A stretch of 64,000 nucleotides of DNA from Toxorhynchites rutilus septentrionalis (taxonomy: Eukaryota; Arthropoda; Insecta; Diptera; Culicidae). The position numbers were made by a program, and so were the translations under genes. Positions 34,656 through 45,274 of the stretch are shown piece by piece (the first letter of the stretch is position 1; each line of letters starts with the position of its first letter). Under the pieces are notes generated by a model. The model ran no database searches, was not told the origin of the DNA, and saw nothing but the letters and a program-made list of their open reading frames with translations. The stretch covers positions 240,218,191 through 240,282,190 of the forward strand of contig NC_073745.1 in NCBI RefSeq assembly GCF_029784135.1, given 5' to 3'.

Positions 34656-35543
34656 AGCAAAAGAACGTTGTCCATTTTAGTTTAAATAATGGTCTACATT
34701 CGGCTTTTTTATTTTGCTTTCTCAACAAAACTTGAACTTCTCCATTTGTTCCTGATATGGAAAAATTTCGAACGGCACTTCATGAAATCTAAACAAATAT
34801 TCTACCAGCTCTAGGGATTTCACCCTATGGGATGCCAATTCATCTACCTTGTATCCTCGAAAAACAAGATTTTGTTTAGTCAGGAACAATGTTGTATCGA
34901 ATAATCGATTTAACATATCACACCATGTATCGAAACCTGTCGCAATTTTCGGAGTTTTTTGCGTTACTTGAACATAGTTATGTGCGGACCACCAACTGTG
35001 ATTGGACTGTGGAGGACTGTGATTGTTCGAAACACGTTTACATGTTAATTTAGTTCTTTCAACTGTTCAGAAATTCATAGATTTTACTAATTTAATATTC
35101 CATATGGTGGCTTGTTACATGGATTGGTATTCTACAATCGAGATGCAAGAATTGAAGTGATAAAAAAATTCTGATCCAATGGACAAGTGGATTTAAATAA
35201 GTTAACACTATGCCGTCCGCACGATTCGTAAAAATATTCGCTTGGCGCCGGCAGCGCGTAATTCAGACTACATACTAGGCTTGTCGCTGGCCATTGTTGA
35301 CACTATCAGAAAATTTTAAGTTAATTCTCATAAGTTATCAACTCTGTTCTCATACTATCATGAAATTGCGAAGATATACATACGTAAATATTACAAAACT
35401 GCTCATATTTCCTCCAACAATATGTCCATGCGGGTAATCATCGCGAAAAATTTTCTGCTTTTCGGTCTGTTCTATTTCATGAAACAAAAACATTAAAAAA
35501 CACTTCTTTGTAAAACATTTGGCCGAATAATTCCAATAAAATA

Positions 35544-36419
35544 CAGGCAAACATTTTTTTTGTGCGGTTTTTATTTGCACGAATTTTCTTTGTGTGATTT
35601 TCTGTTCTTGTGCGGTTTTTTGTACGATTTTATTTTGTGCGCTATATGAAAAGAAGTATATTTGACATATTTAGGGCATACAGTAGAACCCCGATTATCC
35701 GCGGAATAGTCTGGCTAGCTCACCGCGAATAAAAAAAAAATTGCGGATAACGCAATAAAGGACTAAAAATGAGTTCCAATCACGAAAAAACCATATTTCA
35801 GTATGAAAACTATGTTTATCAATACAGAAATCATTAAACTATCCATCTAGAAGGTCGTGTACACTGGTGGCCAGATAATGTGAAAGCCATGACCAAAACA
35901 AAAGTGCATGATCCTATCACTCACTGACAAATTCTGGGAAGGCTTATGGATTTACTATGGAACTCGCTATCGCGGATAATCGGGGTTTCACTGTATTTAG
36001 TATTTTTTCGATGTTTTAAATGCATTTCAGTGCGAATAAAGCATCTTTGCGTCTAAATTATCCACTTCTCAAATCATTCCCATCCTTCTATCAAATGCTC
36101 TAAGTTGCGCATGACATGATTTCTAATAGCGGCAAGTTTCGACATGCAACTAAAAGCAAAACGCAGCCACGCGCAACCGAAAAGGCAAATTGTCCCATAG
36201 CAAAACAGGGAAACAAAAGGAAATCGAACGGTGAACGGCGTGGATTTGAGTTATTTTCTTGGGGAAACGTTTTTCATGCGGTCCCTATCTACCGCACAAT
36301 TTTTTTTTTCAAATTGTGTGCCGAACACGATTTTTTAAAGCTACTGGTGATGTTTTGTACGATTTTTTATGCGATTTTTTGTGCGGTCCCTATCCCCCGC
36401 ACGAAACACGTTTTGCCTG
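35544..36419. mobile_element. 876-bp TIR element with a nested MITE
   Basis: The ends are CAGGCAAACATTTTTTTTGT at the left and CAGGCAAAACGTGTTTCGTG at the right (reverse complement), both followed by GCGG. TA flanks at 35542-35543 and 36420-36421. Internal GTGCGG/GCACGA subrepeats occur near both ends. It has no transposase. Removing the nested 313-bp MITE leaves about 560 bp. Confidence 0.75.
35681..35993. mobile_element. 313-bp pogo/Tigger-like MITE
   Basis: The ends are CAGTAGAACCCCGATTATCC and, as reverse complement, CAGTGAAACCCCGATTATCC, both followed by GCG. TA flanks at 35679-35680 and 35994-35995. CAGT(A/G)(G/A)AACCCCGATTATCCG ends are typical of pogo-like elements. It is inside the 35544-36419 element. 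Confidence 0.85.
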
Positions 36420-36894
36420 TATATTGAATTGCAAGAAATTTTATTTAAGTTTGGAGAAACATGAGTTTCGAAATATATAATTGAAGTTCTTCTTAACATG
36501 TCCGTATTCCCCCATCTTCCCTACTTATAGAAACATAACACCAATTGTAAGTGTAAGTGTGTACGTTATTGTTACCTTAATGAAAAATCATACTAAAGTG
36601 CTGTCGCCAGCCACTGAGCGATACTATACGCATGTAACACCTGTGGTGTCGTCGGAAGTGAACCGCTAATTCGCGTACGTAACCACCATGGTGTCGTCGG
36701 ATGGCAAAGTCTTTAGCGTACCTACGTCCAAAATCCCGCCATGGAAAAGTCCACGCAAAAAAAATAGCCTTGAGTTTTTTTTTTATTTTGGATGGAGAAA
36801 GGCTGCTGAATTGAGTAACGTTCCTTCACTAACTGGAGAGTAACGGTTGAGATTTCATGAAGTGCCTTTTGCAATCTTTCGACAACGCTCCAAC

Positions 36895-37314
36895 TGTACA
36901 CACCGCTACGCACAGTCGACTAAGGCCTACCTGCATGAGTTAACCATCTTGCGACGAAATGTCAGAAAAGGCACCAGAGTGAATAAAAACAGTATAGAAA
37001 GGAGAAAATAGATAAACAAAAGGCAAACGGATGAATTGAGTTGGATAGTTTTTGAAAGTGTATTGAAATTTACAGAGAAATCGTTAGAATTTCTAAAAGG
37101 AATTTATTGCCGCTGATAGCCAAATAACTGCTGGATCCTGAGAGACCTGAAAAAAAAGAAAAATATTGTAAAATTAATAAAGAAACTGTAAAATGTAAGT
37201 AGAACCTGAAAAGAAAAGAAATGAGATTAATTAAATACATAAAATTTCAGTTTCAAGCTGCGAAACAAGAAAATTGCTGCTTTGAAAATTAGTTTGTTGT
37301 GACGACCCCGAACA
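36895..37314 (+). repeat. 5' LTR of BEL/Pao retrotransposon (420 bp)
   Basis: Begins TGTACACACCGCTACGCACA and ends GACGACCCCGAACA (TG...CA). A 5-bp target duplication CCAAC precedes it (36890-36894) and follows the 3' LTR (43751-43755). It matches the 3' LTR base for base by eye except for one A in an A-run and the absence of a 59-bp segment after GGAATTTATTG (about 37108). No clear tRNA primer-binding site was recognised just downstream. Confidence 0.93.
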
Positions 37315-37331
37315 AACTTGAAAATTTTACA

Positions 37332-40300
37332 ATGGCAGAATTGACCCTTTCACCCGAAGCTGCCGAAAAGACGGGTTACAATTGTGCCGCTTGTGAGCGA
37401 CCGGATCACGCAGAGAAGGATATGGTGTTTTGTGACCAATGTCAAAACTGGTATCATTTTGGATGTGCCGGTGTAACGAATGCGGTAAAGGACGATTCAT
37501 CGTGGATATGCGGCAAGTGCATGAAAAATGCCGCTGGTAGTTCCGTGACGTCAGAGTTGGAGCAAGAATTGAAAAGGCTCGAGGAAGAAAAAAGAGTCCA
37601 ACAGCTAGCTATGGAGAAGGAAAGAGTCCTGCATAAACGGCGCCTGGAGCTGCAGCAGGAAATGTTTCTGATGCGAAAAAAACTGGAACAGGAGAAACGC
37701 GAAATGGAGTTAGCCTTCGAAAAAGAGCAGTTGGAGAAGGAAATCGCTGAGGAAGAATCGTTCCAGAAGAAAAGTGAGCAGATGAGAAAGGAGATGCACG
37801 GTAAATTGAATAAGCTTAGACAGCAACGGAGCAAGGATTTCGATAGTGGTGTGAAAGAAAAAACGGAAGAAGCTGAAGGTTGTGAAGATGATTGCTCGAG
37901 TGACAAAGAAAAGCCGAAGCAGTCGGGACTGGAGAAAACAAAGCCAGGAAAAGCAGAAACCGAAAAAAAAAGGTCGGAAAAAGGCAAACCTGGGAAAATG
38001 GATCTGGTCGAGACTGGCAACGGAGATTTTCGAGGAGCATATCAAAAATACTCCACTCCAAAAACATGTTTAGTTCCGTTGGTCACATCGCCATCATTGG
38101 AGGAAATTCCGCCTGTCGACGCGGAATCCGTAAAAGGTGATACACAGGAAAAGATCGAAAGTAAGAAGAACGACGCGGTTTCAAATGACGTGCGAGAAGC
38201 AAATGAGGACGATAGTGAATCCAGCGAATCAAATGAGGATCACGAATCGGTGACAGTACAAGCTGGTCAAAACAAGCAACAAAGATGTCGTCGAGGACCT
38301 ACCAAAGCTCAGCTGTCCGCCAGGCAGTTCCTGTCGAAGAAGTTGCCGGTATTTTCCGGAAAGTTAGAGGACTGGCCGATGTTCATCTGCAGCTACGAAA
38401 CATCTAGCGAGGCTTGTGGGTTTTCGAATGTCGAGAACCTGGCTCGACTACAAGAGTGCTTGAAGGGCCAAGCATTGGAAGCAGTTCGTAGTAGGCTCCT
38501 ACTTCCAGACGCAGTTCCACAGATCATTGAGACTCTCCGGATGTTGTACGGTCGCCCGGAGCACCTTCTAAATATGCTATTGGTGAAGGTGAGAAAGGCT
38601 CTCCCACCGAGAGCAGATCGTTTGATAACGTTCATCAATTTCGGGATGATTGTCCAGCAGCTTGCAGATCACCTGGAAGCAACGAAGCTTACTTCTCATC
38701 TTCTGAATCCCATGCTGATTCAGGAGATTACCGAAAAGTTGCCCGCAAGTACACAACTTGAGTGGGTGCGGTATAGAAGGAGAGACCGTGTAGTCACGAT
38801 TCGAACTTTAGCCAACTTTCTGTCCGAAATCGTGAAAGACGCCAGCGAGGTGACGTCATACTGTGAAGCACCTGTAGTTGTAGACCACGCCAATCGAAAG
38901 TCCAGAGGAAAGGATAAAGAGCACGAAGGTTTCCTCCATGCCCACTGTGGACAAGAAAACGCCAACAAAACTCAGGCGCCGAGGGTGAGAAAGCCATGTA
39001 TGATTTGCGACCGTACTGATCACCGGGTAAGAAATTGTGTAGCCTTCCGGAACCTCTCCGTACCACATCGTTTGGAAGCGGTGCGTAAATGGAAGTTGTG
39101 CTCGATGTGTCTCAATGAGCATGGAAATGCCCGCTGTAAGCTGAATTTCCGCTGTAATGTCGGGACCTGTAGAGAGCCTCACCATCCTTTACTCCACGCG
39201 GCAGGGCCGGAATCGGGATCGAACTGCAACTTTCATTCGTTTCAACGCAAGCAATCGGTGATTTTTCGAATGATTCCGGTCACATTGCACTGGGGAAATC
39301 ATACAGTGAACACAGTGGCTTTCCTGGACGAGGGGTCGTCCTACACATTGGTGGAGAAGTCGGTGGCTAGCGCTCTTAGGACGAATGGTGTAACGCAACC
39401 ACTTCGTGTGACGTGGACGGCTGGAATGTCCCGATTGGAAAGGAACTCGCAGAAAGTAGAACTGTATATTTCGGCTCGAGGTTCAAGTCGCCGGTTCCAC
39501 ATAAAAGCAGCTCATACCGTGGATAACTTGAGGCTTCCCCAGTCGACGCTAGCCCTGACGGAAGTAGTCAAGCAGTATCCCCATCTTCAAGATCTATCCG
39601 TGGTGGATTTCCAACATACTGTTCCGCAAATTCTGATCGGACTGAAAGACGTTCACTTGTGTGCACCGTTAGAATCACGAATCGGGAAAGCGGAAGAGCC
39701 AATCGCTGTGCGGTCCAAGCTTGGTTGGACCATATTCGGACCTGTAAGCGGTGGTGTTGAGTCGAGCATCGTTGGTCATCATGCGTGCAGCAGTGTTTCG
39801 AACGAGGACCTCCACGATCTGTTGAAGAGCCACTACACGCTAGAAGAGTCTGGCATTTCGGTTGCGCTGCTACCGGAAAGCGAAGAGGATAGGAGAGCGA
39901 AAGATATCCTGACGCAAACGACGGTAAGAGTAGGTGATCGTTTTGAGACGGGGTTATTATGGAGATATGATAGTCCGTGCTTCCCCGACAGCTATCCTAT
40001 GGCTGTGAAAAGGCTCAAGAGTTTAGAGAGACGTTTATTGAAGGACAATGAACTGTACGATAAAGTACGGTGCATGGTCTCGGAGTACCTAACCAAGGGC
40101 TATGCGCACAAAGCTTCAGAGTTGGAGCTAGCAGACACCAACCAGAGTAAGGTGTGGTATTTGCCATTGAACGTGGTTATTAATCCGAAGAAACCGGGTA
40201 AAGTCCGCCTTGTTTGGGACGCAGCTGCGGCTGTAGCTGGGGTGTCCCTGAATTCAAAACTCTTGAAGGGTCCCGATATGCTGACTGCTCTCCCAGCAGT

Positions 40301-43300
40301 TATTTGCAAGTTTCGAGAGAAAAAAGTGGGTTTTGGTGCAGACATCAAAGAGATGTATCATCAGTTGAAAATTCGAAAAGAAGATAAGCAAGCGCAGAGG
40401 TTCCTGTTCCGAGAGAATCCAGCCAGCGCTCCGGAGGTATTTATTATGGACGTTGCTACCTTTGGGGCGACCAGTTCACCTTGCTCCGCCCAGTTTGTGA
40501 AGAACATGAATGCAAAGGAGTTCGCAGGGCGGTTTCCAGAGGCAGCGAGAGCGATTCTAGAGAACCATTACGTCGATGATTATTTCGATAGCACGGAGAC
40601 AGTCGAGGAAGCAGTGAAGCTGGCGAAGGAGGTAACGTTTGTTCATTCAAAGGGCGGCTTCGAGCTTCGAAATTGGGTCTCTAGTTCAGAGGTGTTCCTG
40701 CGAGAAATGGGGGAGACAAAAGAAAATCAATGTGTTCATTTTAATCAAGACAAGGAAACAGGGCAAGAAAGGGTCTTGGGAATAGTGTGGAATTCAGTAA
40801 GCGACGAGTTTACGTTCTCAGCAAGGTTACGTGAAGATTTGCTGCCGTACCTGATAGGAGAGAGGCGGCCCACGAAAAGGGGGGTCATGAGCTGCATCAT
40901 GAGCTTGTTCGATCCCATTGGGTTTTTGGCTTCCTTCACTATTTATGGAAAAATGCTTATTCAAGATCTTTGGCGCAGTGGATGTGCCTGGGACCAGCAG
41001 ATCAACGACGAGTGTAGCGAGAAATGGAATCGTTGGGTCGGTCGGCTTCCAGAAATCGAAAGAGTGCGGATCCCTCGTTATCACTTCACGGGAGGATTAT
41101 CTGTGGACTACAGTACGTTGCAACTACACGTTCTTGTCGATGCTAGTGAGAATGCATATGGTGCTGTTGCATATTTCCGTGTCATGACTGCTTCTGGTCC
41201 TATTTGTTCGCTTGTGATGGCACGTTCCAAGGTTGCACCTTTGAAGCAGCTGTCAATTCCGCGCCTGGAACTACAGGCCGCGGTACTAGGTTCTAGATTG
41301 CTAAATTCCATCATCGATAACCATTCCGTAGAGGTGAAACAGCGGTTTATTTGGACAGATTCGAGGACAGTACTTTCTTGGATCCACTCGGATCAGCGAC
41401 GCTACAAGCAATTCGTTGCTTTCCGAATTGGTGAAATCCTTAGTCTCACGAAGCTCGATGAATGGCGGTGGGTTTCCACTAGAAACAACATCGCTGACGA
41501 CCTAACCAAATGGGATCGAGGACACAATCTAAATTCGAACGGTCCTTGGTTTCGGGGTCCACATTTCCTGTTCCATCAGGAAGATTCCTGGCCAGAACAG
41601 AAGCGCGTAACACCGAATGTGCCTGAAGAGATACGTGCCCACATACTGTTCCACGACATTTCACTGTCAGAACCTGTAATCGATCCGTTGCGTTTTTCAA
41701 GATGGAAGGTCTTAGTTCGAACGATAGCCTGCGTCTACCGGTTTGTTTCGAACTGCAAGCGAAAAAAGGAAGGATGGGCCATCGAAGGTGTACCAACGAC
41801 CGATGCTCTCAAGAGAAAAGTAAAGGCAAAAATTGCATCTACGGTAGTTCCTTTGCAACGAGACGAATACCAAAAATCAGAAGCATATTTGTGGCGATTC
41901 GCACAAGCGGAAGCATACGGGGATGAGGTGAAAACTCTCCAGAAAAATCTTAAAGTGGGGAACGAGAAACAACGACAGCTGGAAAAATCGAGCAGTCTAT
42001 ACAGTCTGAGCCCATTCTTGGATGCACAGAACGTTCTTCGGATGGAAGGGAGAACCGCACAAGGTACGTTCTTACCGTTCGAACTACGTTTCCCAATTAT
42101 ACTCCCTAAAGGACATCCAGTTACCGTTAAACTTCTGGAACATTATCATCAGAGAGTGGCACACGGCAATCAAGAAACGGCGGTAAATGAAATACGACAA
42201 AGGTTTTGGATTCCCAATCTCCGAGCGGAACTCAAACGTATTTCAAGAGCTTGCATGCGATGCAAGGTGAGGAAATGTGAGCCAGGTCATCCGAGAATGG
42301 CTCCTCTTCCGATTTCGCGGATCTCGCCTGGATTGCAGCCGTTCAGCTACACAGGGGTGGATTATTGTGGTCCATTGACTGTCTCCGTCGGGCGCAGATC
42401 AGAGAAAAGGTGGATTTGTTTGTTCACGTGTTTGACGACGAGAGCTATTCACATTGAGGTTGCTCATAGTCTGACGACTCAATCGTGCCTGATGGCCATA
42501 CGGCGATTCGTGAGCTACAGAGGAGGTCCTCTTGAATTCTTCTCAGATAATGGGACGAATTTCCATGGCGCCAGCAAAGAAATTGTTAAGCAGATGGAGA
42601 TTAATTGTGAAGATGTGTTCACCGATTCGAGAACCAGATGGAATTTCAATCCGCCTTCCGCACCTCATATGGGTGGGGTGTGGGAGCGAATGGTGCGCTC
42701 CGTTAAGACGGCGTTGAAAGCGTTGGATGATGGCCGCCGAATGACGGACGAAGTACTCCTGACCGTGTTGGCAGAAGCGGTGGATTTAATCAATTCTCGG
42801 CCACTGACATACGCTGGCCTGGAACCTGATGCAAAGGAAGCGCTAACACCAAACCATTTTGTTCGCGGCGTAGGACTAATGAGTTCTGAGTCGTTTATCA
42901 GACCTACCAATGAAGCAGAGGCACTGCGGGACAGCTTCAAGCGGTCACAGTTTTTGGCTGATTGTTTGTGGAAACGATGGACTTCTGAGTATCTCCCGAC
43001 GATCAATCATCGCAGCAAATGGCACTCTGAAATGCCTCCTATTGCAAAAGGTGATCTTGTGTATATTGCGGACGAGAATATCCGAAAGCATTGGGTTAGA
43101 GGGGTTGTAACCGAGGTATTCAGTGGTGCTGATGGTAGGATCAGACAGGCTTTGGTGAAAACAGCAAAGGGTGAGTTCAGGCGGCCGGTGGTGAAGCTTG
43201 CGGTGCTTGAAGTCCAGGGTCGTAAATCTACTGCGGCTGACGCTTTCGCACCAGAGTTACGGGGAGGGGCTATGTACACACCGCTACGCACAGTCGACTA

Positions 43301-43301
43301 A
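37332..43301 (+). CDS. BEL/Pao gag-pol polyprotein (1,989 residues) with N-terminal PHD finger
   Basis: The polyprotein encodes all functions for retrotransposition. In order from the ATG at 37332: a PHD-type zinc finger (residues about 16-68: CAACERPDH...CDQCQNWYHFGC...WICGKC); a charged coiled coil (75-160); a Lys/Glu-rich linker; a gag region of the DUF1759 type (about 330-430); Cys/His knuckles (CMICDRTDHRVRNC near 555, CSMCLNEHGNARC); an aspartic protease with FLDEGSS near 664; a reverse transcriptase with VRLVWDAAA and YVDDYFD near 1079; an RNase H with LVDASENAYGAVAYF near 1267; an integrase with HHQRVAHGNQ...CMRCKVRKC near 1605; and a DDE core (GVDYCGP, FFSDNGTNFHG near 1738, MGGVWERMVRS). 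The frame could open at a GTG in the LTR (37299), but the ATG is preferred. The stop lies 29 nt inside the 3' LTR. There are no frameshifts. Confidence 0.95.
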   Translation: MAELTLSPEAAEKTGYNCAACERPDHAEKDMVFCDQCQNWYHFGCAGVTNAVKDDSSWICGKCMKNAAGSSVTSELEQELKRLEEEKRVQQLAMEKERVLHKRRLELQQEMFLMRKKLEQEKREMELAFEKEQLEKEIAEEESFQKKSEQMRKEMHGKLNKLRQQRSKDFDSGVKEKTEEAEGCEDDCSSDKEKPKQSGLEKTKPGKAETEKKRSEKGKPGKMDLVETGNGDFRGAYQKYSTPKTCLVPLVTSPSLEEIPPVDAESVKGDTQEKIESKKNDAVSNDVREANEDDSESSESNEDHESVTVQAGQNKQQRCRRGPTKAQLSARQFLSKKLPVFSGKLEDWPMFICSYETSSEACGFSNVENLARLQECLKGQALEAVRSRLLLPDAVPQIIETLRMLYGRPEHLLNMLLVKVRKALPPRADRLITFINFGMIVQQLADHLEATKLTSHLLNPMLIQEITEKLPASTQLEWVRYRRRDRVVTIRTLANFLSEIVKDASEVTSYCEAPVVVDHANRKSRGKDKEHEGFLHAHCGQENANKTQAPRVRKPCMICDRTDHRVRNCVAFRNLSVPHRLEAVRKWKLCSMCLNEHGNARCKLNFRCNVGTCREPHHPLLHAAGPESGSNCNFHSFQRKQSVIFRMIPVTLHWGNHTVNTVAFLDEGSSYTLVEKSVASALRTNGVTQPLRVTWTAGMSRLERNSQKVELYISARGSSRRFHIKAAHTVDNLRLPQSTLALTEVVKQYPHLQDLSVVDFQHTVPQILIGLKDVHLCAPLESRIGKAEEPIAVRSKLGWTIFGPVSGGVESSIVGHHACSSVSNEDLHDLLKSHYTLEESGISVALLPESEEDRRAKDILTQTTVRVGDRFETGLLWRYDSPCFPDSYPMAVKRLKSLERRLLKDNELYDKVRCMVSEYLTKGYAHKASELELADTNQSKVWYLPLNVVINPKKPGKVRLVWDAAAAVAGVSLNSKLLKGPDMLTALPAVICKFREKKVGFGADIKEMYHQLKIRKEDKQAQRFLFRENPASAPEVFIMDVATFGATSSPCSAQFVKNMNAKEFAGRFPEAARAILENHYVDDYFDSTETVEEAVKLAKEVTFVHSKGGFELRNWVSSSEVFLREMGETKENQCVHFNQDKETGQERVLGIVWNSVSDEFTFSARLREDLLPYLIGERRPTKRGVMSCIMSLFDPIGFLASFTIYGKMLIQDLWRSGCAWDQQINDECSEKWNRWVGRLPEIERVRIPRYHFTGGLSVDYSTLQLHVLVDASENAYGAVAYFRVMTASGPICSLVMARSKVAPLKQLSIPRLELQAAVLGSRLLNSIIDNHSVEVKQRFIWTDSRTVLSWIHSDQRRYKQFVAFRIGEILSLTKLDEWRWVSTRNNIADDLTKWDRGHNLNSNGPWFRGPHFLFHQEDSWPEQKRVTPNVPEEIRAHILFHDISLSEPVIDPLRFSRWKVLVRTIACVYRFVSNCKRKKEGWAIEGVPTTDALKRKVKAKIASTVVPLQRDEYQKSEAYLWRFAQAEAYGDEVKTLQKNLKVGNEKQRQLEKSSSLYSLSPFLDAQNVLRMEGRTAQGTFLPFELRFPIILPKGHPVTVKLLEHYHQRVAHGNQETAVNEIRQRFWIPNLRAELKRISRACMRCKVRKCEPGHPRMAPLPISRISPGLQPFSYTGVDYCGPLTVSVGRRSEKRWICLFTCLTTRAIHIEVAHSLTTQSCLMAIRRFVSYRGGPLEFFSDNGTNFHGASKEIVKQMEINCEDVFTDSRTRWNFNPPSAPHMGGVWERMVRSVKTALKALDDGRRMTDEVLLTVLAEAVDLINSRPLTYAGLEPDAKEALTPNHFVRGVGLMSSESFIRPTNEAEALRDSFKRSQFLADCLWKRWTSEYLPTINHRSKWHSEMPPIAKGDLVYIADENIRKHWVRGVVTEVFSGADGRIRQALVKTAKGEFRRPVVKLAVLEVQGRKSTAADAFAPELRGGAMYTPLRTVD
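43261..43272 (+). other. Polypurine tract of the BEL element
   Basis: GGGGAGGGGCTA directly precedes the TG of the 3' LTR. It is the expected plus-strand primer for reverse transcription, and it is translated as part of the polyprotein. Confidence 0.8.
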
Positions 43302-43750
43302 GGCCTACCTGCATGAGTTAACCATCTTGCGACGAAATGTCAGAAAAGGCACCAGAGTGAATAAAAACAGTATAGAAAGGAGAAAATAGATAAACAAAAG
43401 GCAAACGGATGAATTGAGTTGGATAGTTTTTGAAAGTGTATTGAAATTTACAGAGAAATCGTTAGAATTTCTAAAAGGAATTTATTGGTAATATTTTAAA
43501 AATTGTATAATTAAAGAATAATGTTGACCAATCGATGTTTTGATAGCCGCTGATAGCCAAATAACTGCTGGATCCTGAGAGACCTGAAAAAAAGAAAAAT
43601 ATTGTAAAATTAATAAAGAAACTGTAAAATGTAAGTAGAACCTGAAAAGAAAAGAAATGAGATTAATTAAATACATAAAATTTCAGTTTCAAGCTGCGAA
43701 ACAAGAAAATTGCTGCTTTGAAAATTAGTTTGTTGTGACGACCCCGAACA
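43273..43750 (+). repeat. 3' LTR of BEL/Pao retrotransposon (478 bp)
   Basis: Same ends as the 5' LTR, followed by CCAAC. It contains a 59-bp segment (43487-43545), starting GTAATATTTT and ending TTTTGATAG, that the 5' LTR lacks. The first 29 bp encode the last residues of the polyprotein (MYTPLRTVD) and its stop. AATAAA-like signals are present (43362, 43614). Confidence 0.93.
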
Positions 43751-43755
43751 CCAAC

Positions 43756-44876
43756 CATGTCAGGATCGAATGGAGCAATTCACGTTCTGTTGAGAAAGTA
43801 AAATAAAAAGTCGTATTCATCGGGTTTATAAACCACTCTTTGTACTTATGCGGATAACATTCTTTTGCTTTTTCTTAGACACATAGGTGTTGCCGATTCT
43901 TTGCTCAACGAACAGTTATTTCGGAGTGTCCAGCTTGCTGCTAATGGGAACATTCTAATCGTAAAGGCCATGGTGGCTCTGATAATTGATGGGAATGGCG
44001 GATCTCTCGGCTGAAGGAGGCCTCGATGTTCATAGCTTAGAAATTGGATAAATTAGGTTTAGATACAATTTATACTGGAAAAATTGAACACCTAGGAGTA
44101 CTAAATAACGGATAGTTTATTCTTGCGATGCTTCACATACATTAGTTGGATGTGGAACAAATAACAGTATGGGGATTGATTCGTATACACATATTTGTGC
44201 GTATGTGTGGAGCTTCAAAGAAACGCTTCCAAATATTGAAATTAGTTTGACCGAACTAGGAGTCCGACAATGAATTTTCTGTCTGGTTCACAAATCTCGA
44301 TAGATAGGCCCGATGCAACGGCAGAGGACTTCGATGGATTATAGTCAATTAAAAACAAATGTACTAATGTCTATTGATACTGATTTTTTGTTCAGAAAAT
44401 TTGCTGCTATAACATGCTGTAACATACATGAAATTGGGGTTTTCATTTTTTGTAATGCCAAATATCTACAAATTGTATAAATTGTCGAGATGTACTATGT
44501 ATCATCTCGAAAAATTGTTTTTTTTGGTCAAAAATCGACTCTCTGGGACTTCTTTTTTTCAGAATACGAGGCAAAACGTATGGTTTAGGGTGCCAATGAA
44601 AATAATTATCGGAGGGGCCTTCGAATGTAATTTGAGATTCTATAAAAATTGATATTATTCTCGCATGACAAAAATATTGATTGAATTAAAAAAACATAAT
44701 TTCCCTAAATTATATACCATACCTGTTGTCGCACTCAATGCAAAACTTCTAGTGGAAACCTTCTGTTTATCCAGTTTTACAACGTTTATCCAGTTCAACA
44801 ACGCGAATCAAACAATTCATTTCACACGTTCCCGCCGGCGCTGTAATTCATAATCCTCGCCATCTAGCGGCTGCGC
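43756..44876. other. Intronic DNA, no gene recognised
   Basis: AT-rich continuation of the large kinase intron. No TE ends or coding frames that can be supported. Confidence 0.45.
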
Positions 44877-45274
44877 TTAACACTTTCGGCGCCCCGTCAC
44901 CCACATATGGGTGACACTTTCCTCGTTCAAATTGAATAGGATTGTTAGAAGGAATTTGATAGAATAGGCGCCTAAATGTAACTATAAGATATGAAGAAAA
45001 ATAATAAAATCACAACCATAATATTATACTGTTTATACTATACTTTTCATTAATTTATAGTACGGATGGTTTGTACTGCGGTTTTTTGCAAGACCCCTAG
45101 AATATGACTTTGGCATGTGTTATTGTCATAAATTCGTTTTCAATTGAAAACAAACATTGCTAGATCAGGTAAAAGTTTTATACAAACTTAGTTTGATCTT
45201 CATTTAATAATTTATTCGCAAGTTGGGCCCTGCAAGAAACTCAAAAACGTCGCGTTGGGCGACGAACGTGTTAG
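44877..45274. mobile_element. Probable MITE with TTAACAC ends and a terminal hairpin
   Basis: The left end TTAACACTTTCGGCGCCCCG and the right end, reverse complement CTAACACGTTCGTCGCCCAA, form imperfect inverted repeats. Just inside the left end GTCACCCACATATGGGTGAC can form a tight hairpin. The target duplication is unclear (TTAA against TTAG), so piggyBac relation is only a guess. Confidence 0.5.

Larger units (their letters stand above)
36895..43750 (+). mobile_element. Complete BEL/Pao LTR retrotransposon
   Basis: 6,856 bp from LTR to LTR, with a perfect 5-bp duplication CCAAC, a single long intact polyprotein frame and a polypurine tract GGGGAGGGGC directly before the 3' LTR. It is inserted in the sense orientation in the largest intron of the kinase gene. 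Intactness and near-identical LTRs point to a recent insertion. No envelope-like gene is present. Confidence 0.95.

Noticed and set aside
37454..38045. Long antisense frames opposite the BEL coiled-coil region
   Set aside because: They are shadows of the Lys/Glu-rich sense frame (giving Ser/Phe-rich antisense), with no domain.
37332..43301. Endogenous retrovirus with an envelope gene
   Set aside because: The frame ends at the polypurine tract and LTR directly after integrase and no third gene is present; the domains are those of BEL/Pao elements.
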